Translations under genes and position numbers: made by a program
The notes under the pieces: model-generated
Database searches by the model: none
What the model saw: the letters and a program-made list of their open reading frames with translations, nothing else
What the model was told of the DNA's origin: nothing
Origin: Chloroflexota bacterium
Lineage (GTDB): Bacteria; Chloroflexota; Anaerolineae; Caldilineales; Caldilineaceae
Direction of reading: 5' to 3'
Length of the DNA stretch: 64,000 bases
NCBI GenBank assembly: GCA_018969295.1
Contig: JAGWYN010000003.1
Location: forward strand, 1-64,000
Shown here: positions 58,033 to 64,000 of the stretch, piece by piece
Position numbering within the stretch: the first letter of the stretch is position 1
How the letters are laid out: each line of letters begins with the position of its first letter

Positions 58033-59097
58033 ATGGTGCTACGTCCTGGTCTGATCACGTTGTTCGGGTCGGGGGAGACTGCCCCTGGCACGCAGAAGAT
58101 CTATCATGCGCTGTTCAGCCAGCTGGCCGAGCCGCCGCGCGTGGCGATCCTGGAAACCCCGGCTGGATTTGAGCCCAATTCGGACTATGTCGCCGGGCAG
58201 ATTGGGGCCTATCTGTGCAAGCGGCTGCAAAATTTCCGGCCGACAGTGGCGCTGGTGCCAGCAAGGCAGCGGGGTACGCCGTTCAGCCCAGACGAACCGG
58301 CGCTGTTGCAGCCACTGTACAACGCCAACATGTTGTTCATGGGGCCAGGCAGTCCCACCTATGCAGTCCGCCAGCTTGCCGGTTCGCTGGCCTGGCATGT
58401 GCTGCGGGCGCTGCACCGCCTTGGCACCCACCTGGTCTTTTCCAGCGCCATGGTGCTGGCCTCCAGCCGATCCACGCTTCCAATCTACGAAATTTACAAG
58501 GTAGGTGAGGAGCTGCACTGGAAACCAGGGCTGGATCTCTTCGGGGATTTTGGCCTGTCGCTGGTCTTGGTCTCCCACTGGAACAACGGCGATGGGGGGG
58601 AGCTGCTCGACACCAGCCGGTGTTATCTGGGGCAGGCGCGGTTTGGCCAGCTGCTGGCGCTGTTGCCTGACGACCCAGAGCGTCGGGTAGTCGGCATCGA
58701 CGAAAACACAGCTCTGACGCTCGACCTGGCCGCTGGCACATGCGTCGTGCGCGGCGCGGGCGCTGTCTCCGTCATGCACGCCGGCACCGTGGCCCGTTTC
58801 GAGGCTGGCTCCCAGTTCGACCTGCATCTGCTGGGCAACGTACAGCTGCCAGCCGCGACAGCAGGCATCCCGGAAGCGATCTGGGAGCAGATCGTGGCTG
58901 CCCAGGTGCAAGCCCACACCGCACGCACAACCCTGCTTGCGCCAGACGCCGCCGCTTTGGTGCTGTTGCAAGAACGCACGGCAGCCCGGGAACGCCGAGA
59001 CTGGTCCGAGGCCGACCGGCTGCGCCGACAGCTGGAAACGTTGGGCTGGCGCGTGCAGGACACGCCGCAAGGGCCACAGCTGGAGGCGCTCGGCTGA
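58033..59097 (+). CDS. S51 (cyanophycinase-like) peptidase-fold protein with CysS-like C-terminal tail
   Basis: 354 aa. The N-terminal two-thirds (LITLFGSGETAPGTQKIYHAL, ILETPAGFEPNSDYVAGQI, LFMGPGSPTYAVRQL, HLVFSSAMVLASS with a candidate nucleophile Ser) follow the type-1 glutamine-amidotransferase-like fold of peptidase S51/cyanophycinase. Residues about 310-354 (RTAARERRDWSEADRLRRQL, then DTPQGPQLE) closely resemble the extreme C-terminal tRNA-binding tail of cysteinyl-tRNA synthetase. The rest of that enzyme is absent. Function unknown; fusion suggests RNA contact or a borrowed helical hairpin (inference). Confidence 0.72.
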   Translation: MVLRPGLITLFGSGETAPGTQKIYHALFSQLAEPPRVAILETPAGFEPNSDYVAGQIGAYLCKRLQNFRPTVALVPARQRGTPFSPDEPALLQPLYNANMLFMGPGSPTYAVRQLAGSLAWHVLRALHRLGTHLVFSSAMVLASSRSTLPIYEIYKVGEELHWKPGLDLFGDFGLSLVLVSHWNNGDGGELLDTSRCYLGQARFGQLLALLPDDPERRVVGIDENTALTLDLAAGTCVVRGAGAVSVMHAGTVARFEAGSQFDLHLLGNVQLPAATAGIPEAIWEQIVAAQVQAHTARTTLLAPDAAALVLLQERTAARERRDWSEADRLRRQLETLGWRVQDTPQGPQLEALG

Positions 59098-59120
59098 CCC
59101 GCATCCTGCACCCTTATACA

Positions 59121-59165
59121 GCGGCGTTGGGATCAGCGGCGTTGGGATCAGCGGCGTTGGGAGCG
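59121..59165. repeat. 15-bp tandem repeat, three copies
   Basis: Unit gcggcgttgggatca at 59121 and 59136, with a diverged third copy at 59151. It spans the gap between convergent genes and the last codons of the rhomboid gene, so copy-number change alters that protein's C-terminus. Confidence 0.88.
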
Positions 59166-59756
59166 TTGTGGGTGCCAGGCAAGGGACGCGCCCCCCAGAA
59201 ATCCAAAAAGATGTCCCTGCCAGGAAACTTCCGGGTGAAGCGGCAGCAGCCCCCACAACATCCCCCCGTACAAGAGCAGCGCCGCTGCGGCAATCCCCAG
59301 GGCAACCAGACTGCGCTCGCGGTAGCCGCGCGCCAGCAAATAGCCGAAGAGCCCAAAGATCACCCCGCTGCTGCCGAGATGGATCGACGCTTCGCCGCCC
59401 AAAAGCCAGATCCCTGCTCCGCTTGTCAACAAAGAGACCAGCACCACCCAGAAAAAGTCGTTGATCTGCCGCACCATGACGAACCAGCCCAACACCAGCA
59501 GGGGAATCGTATTGGCGAACAGATGGCCGAAGCCTGCGTGCAGCCATGGGGCGACCACAATCGCCTGCAGCCCGCCCAACGTCCGTGGCTGAATTCCCCA
59601 TCCGTCGAGGGCGCCATCCAACACGAGCCAATCTGCCAATTCGATCAGATAGAGCCCCGCGACCAAGGTGCCCAAAATTTTTGCCTGGCGTTTTAGCCGG
59701 GATCGCATCCGCTCCGTGCGCAGCAGCGCTGTCTCGCGCAGATCGATCTTTGCCAT
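59148..59756 (-). CDS. Rhomboid-family intramembrane serine protease
   Basis: 202 aa from ATG 59756, preceded by AAGGGAAG. Six membrane helices; catalytic Ser130 in HLGSSGVIFG (GxSG) and His182 in WQGHLFGFLGG form the dyad, and WLHAGFGHLFANTIPLLVLG is the helix 2 His/Asn motif. Rhomboids cleave membrane-spanning substrates. The C-terminus runs into a 15-bp repeat. Convergent with the S51-like gene. Confidence 0.92.
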   Translation of the reverse strand: MAKIDLRETALLRTERMRSRLKRQAKILGTLVAGLYLIELADWLVLDGALDGWGIQPRTLGGLQAIVVAPWLHAGFGHLFANTIPLLVLGWFVMVRQINDFFWVVLVSLLTSGAGIWLLGGEASIHLGSSGVIFGLFGYLLARGYRERSLVALGIAAAALLLYGGMLWGLLPLHPEVSWQGHLFGFLGGASLAWHPQRSQRR

Positions 59757-59944
59757 GATCTTCCCTTTCTCTTCACGGCCATCCGCTGCTGCCGTCGATC
59801 GACGCAGCCGTCTGGGTATTTCACCGGCCAGTACCGTTCTGGCCTGCATCTTCGACAGCGGCCCCTGCGCCAGGCGCTGCCAATCTATCTGTCCTCTGGC
59901 CCAAGTTGACAAGCAAGCCACGGCAGGTCAGAATAGTAGCTACG

Positions 59945-60364
59945 ATGGCCTACACACTGAGCGATCCCTTTCGTGCTTTGCGCACGGTGCTACGGCTGAG
60001 CGGCAGTGCCACCTTGCTGGCCGGCGCTGCCCTTTTGCTTGTCCCAGCAGGGCCAGCCGCCAGCACCCTGCAGCTGGGGGACGGGCCGCTCTGGCCGCTG
60101 CGGCTGGCAGGGGCCGCCCTGCTGGCACTGGCTGTTTTTTATCTTCTCTCCGCCAACGAACGCACAGTCCACTTTGCTACGTTGGTGACCTGTTCGCTCG
60201 GTAACGGGTTGCCCGCCGTGCTGGTTGTCGCCGCCTACCTGCAGCGGGAACTGGCGCTGTTCGTCTGGCCGCTGCAGGTCGCCATGCTGCTGTTGTTTGT
60301 CGTCTGGCTGGCTGGGGCAGTTGTACCCCTCCGTTTTCTCAGCGCCGAATACCAGGACGAGTAA
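59945..60364 (+). CDS. Four-helix membrane protein of unknown function
   Basis: 139 aa, ATG 59945 without a strong ribosome site. Hydrophobic segments: LSGSATLLAGAALLLVPAG, LRLAGAALLALAVFYLLSA, VTCSLGNGLPAVLVVAAYLQ and LFVWPLQVAMLLLFVVWLAGAV. No conserved family motif recognised. It is divergent from the rhomboid gene and separated from galK by about 220 bp containing the galK promoter. Confidence 0.6.
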   Translation: MAYTLSDPFRALRTVLRLSGSATLLAGAALLLVPAGPAASTLQLGDGPLWPLRLAGAALLALAVFYLLSANERTVHFATLVTCSLGNGLPAVLVVAAYLQRELALFVWPLQVAMLLLFVVWLAGAVVPLRFLSAEYQDE

Positions 60365-60515
60365 GAGCGGCTGGCCGGGAGCCTCTTGGTTCACGCTACG
60401 TTCACTCTACGCAACCAGGCCGAAAAAGTTGCAACACCCGCCCTCTGAGAGCACATCAGGCGAGCTGGGCAGCGGCCACGCCCCGCCGTAAAATTCACCC
60501 CCCGCCCTGAACAGG

Positions 60516-60545
60516 GTGACAGGCTGGCAGGCTTTGCAGTATAAT
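60516..60545 (+). promoter_or_regulatory. Promoter of galK
   Basis: GTGACA (5/6) at 60516-60521 and a consensus TATAAT at 60540-60545, spacing 18 bp. Predicted start near 60552, 36 nt before the galK ATG. Confidence 0.65.
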
Positions 60546-60587
60546 TTTTGAATCTTACCATCCATCCTGCTACGAAGGCAGAAGGCC

Positions 60588-61775
60588 ATGTCAAATATCC
60601 ATGATGAACGGACCGTGGAGCTGATCGAGGCGTTCCACAAACAGTTTGGACAGTCTCCTCGTTATCTCAGCCGGGGCCCTGGCCGTGTCAATCTGATCGG
60701 CGAGCACACCGACTACAACGATGGCTTTGTGCTGCCGGTGGCGTTGAAACGTTCTGTCCAGATCGTCTTACGCCCGCGCCCCGACCGGCAGGTGCGCATC
60801 TTTTCCGCAGAATTCGGGGAGAGTGGCTTTTTTGACCTGGATGGGATCGCCTTCAACCCGGAGCAGCTCTGGCTCAACTACATCCAGGGGGTGGCCCAAA
60901 GCCTCGAACAGGAAGGGTTCGGGCTGGTCGGGATCGACGCGCTGGTCAGCGGCAACGTGCCGCGCGCCAGCGGTCTGAGCAGCTCTGCTGCGCTGGAGAT
61001 TGCCAGCGCCCACGCTTTTCTGGCGGCCGCCGGCCAGAACCATCTGCTGCCTGGCCCCCGTCTGGCCCAACTGGCCCAGCGCGCTGAAAATCAATTCGTT
61101 GGGGTCAACTGCGGCATCATGGACCAGTTCATCAGCGAACTGGGCCGCGCCAACCATGCGCTGCTGATCGACTGCCGGTCGCTGGACTATCAGCTGGTTT
61201 CGGTCCCTGAGGAGGCGGCGTTGGTGATCGGCAACACCCGCGCCAGCCGCTCGTTGGCCTCCAGCGCCTACAACGAACGGCGCAGCGAATGTGAGCAGGG
61301 TGTGGCCTTGCTGCAGAGGGCACTGCCCGGCATTCGTGCGCTGCGGGATGTGAGCAGTGCCCAGCTGGAGGCAGAGCGGGCCCGGCTGCCCGCAACCGTC
61401 TATCGCCGCTGCCGCCATGTCGTCTCTGAAAACGAACGTGTCCTGCACTGTGTGGCAGCCTTACAGGAAGGTGATCTGGCTGCTGCCGGCCGGCTGATGG
61501 ACGCCAGCCACGACAGCTTGCGCGACGATTACCAGGTCAGCAGCGCCGCCCTCGACACCATGGTCGAGACAATGCGCGAGGTGGCGGGCTGCTACGGTGC
61601 CCGGCTGACCGGCGCCGGCTTTGGTGGCTGCGCGGTCGCCTTGGTCAAACCTGGCAGCGAACAGGCGATGGCCGACACAATTTTTGAGCGGTATCCCAAG
61701 GCTACCGGCATCTGGCCCGAGGTCTACACGACCAAGGCTGCCGACGGGGCCAGCGTCGTCGATTTGGGGGAGTAG
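60588..61775 (+). CDS. galK: Galactokinase
   Basis: 395 aa. Phosphorylates galactose at C1 (Leloir pathway); GHMP kinase. Signatures: GRVNLIGEHTDYNDGFVLP (galactokinase signature), the ATP loop VPRASGLSSSAALEIASAH, NCGIMDQFISELG with the catalytic Asp, and LTGAGFGGCAVALV. No galT, galE or transporter gene is next to it. Its own promoter has a consensus -10. Ends 6 bp from the convergent phosphatase gene. Confidence 0.96.
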   Translation: MSNIHDERTVELIEAFHKQFGQSPRYLSRGPGRVNLIGEHTDYNDGFVLPVALKRSVQIVLRPRPDRQVRIFSAEFGESGFFDLDGIAFNPEQLWLNYIQGVAQSLEQEGFGLVGIDALVSGNVPRASGLSSSAALEIASAHAFLAAAGQNHLLPGPRLAQLAQRAENQFVGVNCGIMDQFISELGRANHALLIDCRSLDYQLVSVPEEAALVIGNTRASRSLASSAYNERRSECEQGVALLQRALPGIRALRDVSSAQLEAERARLPATVYRRCRHVVSENERVLHCVAALQEGDLAAAGRLMDASHDSLRDDYQVSSAALDTMVETMREVAGCYGARLTGAGFGGCAVALVKPGSEQAMADTIFERYPKATGIWPEVYTTKAADGASVVDLGE

Positions 61776-61781
61776 CGGCGG

Positions 61782-62423
61782 CTACGAAATCAGCTCGGCG
61801 GACAGATGCTCCAGACGATCGTGGCTGTGCAGGCGCCAGACTTCGCGGCCCGGGTGTTCGACACACTCAAAATGGGTGATCCCTGTGTTGTGTGTCCAGA
61901 TTTCGCAGCGGCGCCAGGGTCCGATGTTGAAAATGTGGTCGAAGGCAAATTCGATCACCCCACCGTGGCAGACAACGATCACCTTCTGGCCATGGTGCTG
62001 TTCGAGCAACTCTTCGAGAAAGACGCCGACGCGCGCCCGGAAGTGCATCAGGGTTTCGCTGCGCGGCTCCTTCATGACAGGGGCAAAAGGGCGAGCGCTG
62101 GCCCAGACCCCCGAGTATTCGCCCGGTTCGTCGTCGGTGGCCCAGGGCACATGGTCGAAACGATTGTTGCCGATCTCGCGCACACGGTCGTCGAAACGGA
62201 CTGGCTGGCCGTAGGCGCTGGCCAACGGCAGGACAGTCTCTCGGGCACGCTGCATGGTGCTGGCATAAAGCGCCGAGACAGTCAAGAGCTGCTGGGGCAG
62301 CCACAAGGCCAGGGCATTGGCCTGCTTTCCCCCCAATTCAGTCAACGGCTGATCCCAGTTGGTGCCTCGCCAGTCCGGCAGATTGACGTAGCTCTGGCCG
62401 TGGCGAATCATGTAAAGATGCAT
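61782..62423 (-). CDS. Histidine phosphatase family protein
   Basis: 213 aa from ATG 62423. Phosphohistidine motif MIRHGQSYVNLPDW (His8), STMQRARETVLPLA, VREIGNNRFDHV, and the second catalytic His in VIVVCHGGVIEFAF place it in the phosphoglycerate-mutase-like superfamily. It is not a true PGM: the gpmA-specific segments are missing. Substrate could be a small phosphate ester such as a cobalamin or sugar phosphate; not decidable. Convergent with galK, divergent from the AlaX gene. Confidence 0.9.
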   Translation of the reverse strand: MHLYMIRHGQSYVNLPDWRGTNWDQPLTELGGKQANALALWLPQQLLTVSALYASTMQRARETVLPLASAYGQPVRFDDRVREIGNNRFDHVPWATDDEPGEYSGVWASARPFAPVMKEPRSETLMHFRARVGVFLEELLEQHHGQKVIVVCHGGVIEFAFDHIFNIGPWRRCEIWTHNTGITHFECVEHPGREVWRLHSHDRLEHLSAELIS

Positions 62424-62577
62424 GGCGGCAGTTCTCTCGCTTTGTTGGGGGGGCACAGTAGCCCCCGGTCATGGGTTGCAGATCCACTCTTTTCCTGCGT
62501 TCTCATAGAACGAACGCTCTTTATTGTAGCCCAAGAAGGGGCGATCGCAGCTTCTGGTGCGGTCTGGAGGAGACAAG

Positions 62578-63786
62578 ATGACAATACGTCTGGAGTTTCA
62601 GGATGCCTACAGGCAGCAGTTCGAGGCAGAGGTGGTGGACTTGCGTCGGCTGCCTGCCGGAGCCGTCGTTGTGTTGGACTGCAGCTGCTTTTATCCAGCT
62701 TCGGGCGGTCAGCTGCACGATCTCGGCCATCTGGCCGGCGTTGCCGTGGCAGAGGTGGCCGTCGAGCAGGGGGTGGTGCTGCACCGGCTGGCCGCTGCTC
62801 CTCCGTTTGTGGTCGGTGACAGAGTAGCTGGGCAGATCGACTGGGCACGGCGCTACGACCAGATGCAGCAGCATTCGGGGCAGCATCTGCTTTCCCAGCT
62901 GATCCACCGGCTGTACGGCCATGAAACTGTGGCCGTACATTTTGGCAGCGAGGAATCCACGCTGGATCTCGACTGCAGCGAGTTGTCCTCAGCGGCACTG
63001 GCAGAAATCGAGGAGGCAGCCAACCAACTGGCCTGCCAGGCGCTGGCGATCCGCTCCTACTTTGTCGACGAACAGGCAGCTGCTGCGTTGCCGCTGCGCC
63101 GCCCGCCCCAGGTCACCGGCCCGATCCGGATCGTCGAGATCAAGGGCTACGACTATTCCGCCTGTGGCGGCACACACGTCCACACGACCGCCGAGCTGAC
63201 ACCGCTCAAGCTGATCCGCCAGGAACGGCGCCGCGGCCAGAGCCGGCTGACCTTTTTGTGTGGTTTGCGCGCCTGGCGCGACTATGCGGAAAAACATCGG
63301 CTGTTGGCGGCGGCGGCCAGCCTGTTCAGCACCGAGCTGGCGGCGGTACCGGCTGCGGTGCAGCGCCTCCAGCTGCAGCAGCAGCTGCTGGTCGCGCAAA
63401 GCCAGCTGCTGCAGGAACAGCTGCTGCTGCGGCGGGCTGCCGAACTGACGGCGCAGGCTGTGCCGGTCGGCAGCTGGGCGGTGGTGGAGTTTCTGAGCGA
63501 CAAGGATTCTCCGGAGACACTCAAAGAGCTGGCAGCCCACATCCGCCAATCCCCCCAGACAGTCGGTCTGCTGGTTTCGACCGCCAATGGCCAGCTGACC
63601 GCACTCTTTGCTCGCAGCGACGATGTCCAGCTTCATATGGGGGAGCTGTTGCGTGCGGTGCTGGCGTTGTTCGGTGGCCGTGGGGGGGGACGGCCCGAAC
63701 TTGCCCAGGGGGGAGGGGTCGATGTCTCTGCAGCTGCCGAGCTGCTCGTGCAGGCTCGGCAGCTTCTGGCACAGAGGGCAGGTTGA
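62578..63786 (+). CDS. Alanyl-tRNA editing protein AlaX (long form, DHHA1)
   Basis: 402 aa from ATG 62578 with GGAGGAGA upstream. Free-standing editing domain that deacylates Ser-tRNA(Ala). Zinc ligands are H99 and H103 (HSGQHLLSQ) and C196 and H200 (YSACGGTHV), as in the AlaRS editing core. A coiled-coil stretch (about 240-300) and a C-terminal DHHA1-like domain with the Gly-rich GGRGGGRPELAQGGG follow, so this is an AlaX-L type. The catalytic domain of AlaRS is absent. Confidence 0.93.
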   Translation: MTIRLEFQDAYRQQFEAEVVDLRRLPAGAVVVLDCSCFYPASGGQLHDLGHLAGVAVAEVAVEQGVVLHRLAAAPPFVVGDRVAGQIDWARRYDQMQQHSGQHLLSQLIHRLYGHETVAVHFGSEESTLDLDCSELSSAALAEIEEAANQLACQALAIRSYFVDEQAAAALPLRRPPQVTGPIRIVEIKGYDYSACGGTHVHTTAELTPLKLIRQERRRGQSRLTFLCGLRAWRDYAEKHRLLAAAASLFSTELAAVPAAVQRLQLQQQLLVAQSQLLQEQLLLRRAAELTAQAVPVGSWAVVEFLSDKDSPETLKELAAHIRQSPQTVGLLVSTANGQLTALFARSDDVQLHMGELLRAVLALFGGRGGGRPELAQGGGVDVSAAAELLVQARQLLAQRAG

Positions 63787-63817
63787 TTCGACAGGTTGAT
63801 TCAACAGGTTGATTCAA
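63779..63817. repeat. 13-bp tandem repeat, three copies
   Basis: Unit caggttgattcaa (first copy ends in ga) at 63779, 63792 and 63805, overlapping the AlaX stop codon and lying between the convergent AlaX and ftsH ends. Confidence 0.9.
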
Positions 63818-63824
63818 CAGAGGG

Positions 63825-64000
63825 CTATACTGCGGTGCCTTCCAGAATCTTCAAAAACTCCTTGCGTTCCAGCACCTCTTTTTCGAGCAGCGCTTCTGCG
63901 ACATCGACCAGCTGTGCATGGCGCTGCTGCAGCAACGTGCGTGCCCGGTCGTAGGCATAGCCAACGATACGGCGTACCTCGCCGTCGATCTTGCGTGCCA
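63825..64000 (-). CDS. ftsH: ATP-dependent zinc metalloprotease FtsH, C-terminal end
   Basis: The last 57 residues are in the window; the gene continues past base 64000. The segment ARKIDGEVRRIVGYAYDRA, then LLQQRHAQLVDVAEALLEKE and ERKEFLKILEG, is the typical FtsH C-terminal helical region (IDxEVRRI...AEALLEKExL). Stop codon at 63825-63827. Identification rests on this tail only; the AAA and HEXXH parts are outside. Confidence 0.85.
   Translation of the reverse strand, partial: ARKIDGEVRRIVGYAYDRARTLLQQRHAQLVDVAEALLEKEVLERKEFLKILEGTAV

Overview
The window (64 kb, GC-rich, densely packed) looks like a chromosomal segment of a Chloroflexota bacterium, probably an aerobic Caldilineae/Anaerolineae-type lineage. 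This rests on gene content: a caa3-type oxidase cluster with both caa3-CtaG and SURF1, the long secreted RCC1/cohesin/dockerin protein ending in a hydrophobic YxPxV-type tail, an adenosine-kinase-containing SAM-cycle operon, many multi-pass proteins of unknown function, and short GC-rich minisatellites. The genus assignment is inference. No rRNA, tRNA, CRISPR, insertion sequence or phage gene was recognised.

Layout. 1-2148: 3' part of a large secreted RCC1-cohesin-dockerin-cohesin protein, then a nucleotidyltransferase. 3067-5131 (minus): phosphoglycerate mutase and a Clp-N/site-2-protease fusion. 5474-13523 (minus): transketolase - DUF6391 protein - holA - recF - large UvrD-like helicase, nearly gapless. 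13589-15493 (plus): membrane-anchored metallophosphoesterase and superoxide dismutase. 15543-17729 (minus): a stand-alone molybdopterin oxidoreductase. 17994-20900 (plus): two different glutamine synthetases separated by a 38-bp perfect palindrome. 20994-22601: GT39-type glycosyltransferase. 22698-30367: cytochrome c oxidase cluster (small membrane protein, ctaC, ctaD, subunit IV, ctaE, ctaG, a YtkA/FixH-like protein, SURF1, ctaB) from a TTGACA-type promoter. 30376-33263: ferredoxin, MFS exporter, DUF368/PopT transporter. 33331-39483 (minus): a coherent SAM-recycling operon, in transcription order mtnA - LOG phosphoribohydrolase - adenosine kinase - GNAT - ahcY - metK, behind a roughly 240-nt structured leader that ends in an intrinsic terminator. 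39875-43134: glycosyltransferase 2, 2-hydroxyacid dehydrogenase, RNase D. 43341-48992 (plus): translationally coupled PrsW-like protein, membrane-anchored protein, trypsin-like protease, trmFO, then an orphan amino-acid ABC permease. 49127-53560: two large secreted repeat proteins, convergent across a 36-bp perfect palindrome. 53712-57030 (minus): zinc-type ABC importer with its Fur-family regulator. 57142-64000: hydrolase, S51-like peptidase with a CysS-like tail, rhomboid protease, small membrane protein, galK, histidine phosphatase, AlaX editing protein and the C-terminus of FtsH.

How parts work together. The SAM operon carries out S-adenosylmethionine synthesis (MetK), hydrolysis of the methylation by-product SAH (AhcY), phosphorylation of the released adenosine (adenosine kinase) and an early step of methylthioadenosine salvage (MtnA), which makes a metabolite-sensing leader plausible. 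The oxidase cluster holds structural subunits plus heme A and copper assembly factors. The zinc block has regulator, binding protein, ATPase and permease, with a palindrome lying on the -35 element of the importer promoter. The recF/holA block links replication and repair.

The most interesting unexplained signals are the mtnA leader RNA, the loopless perfect palindromes used as apparent bidirectional terminators, the recurrent 12-15 bp minisatellites in leaders and coding regions, and several unusual domain fusions.
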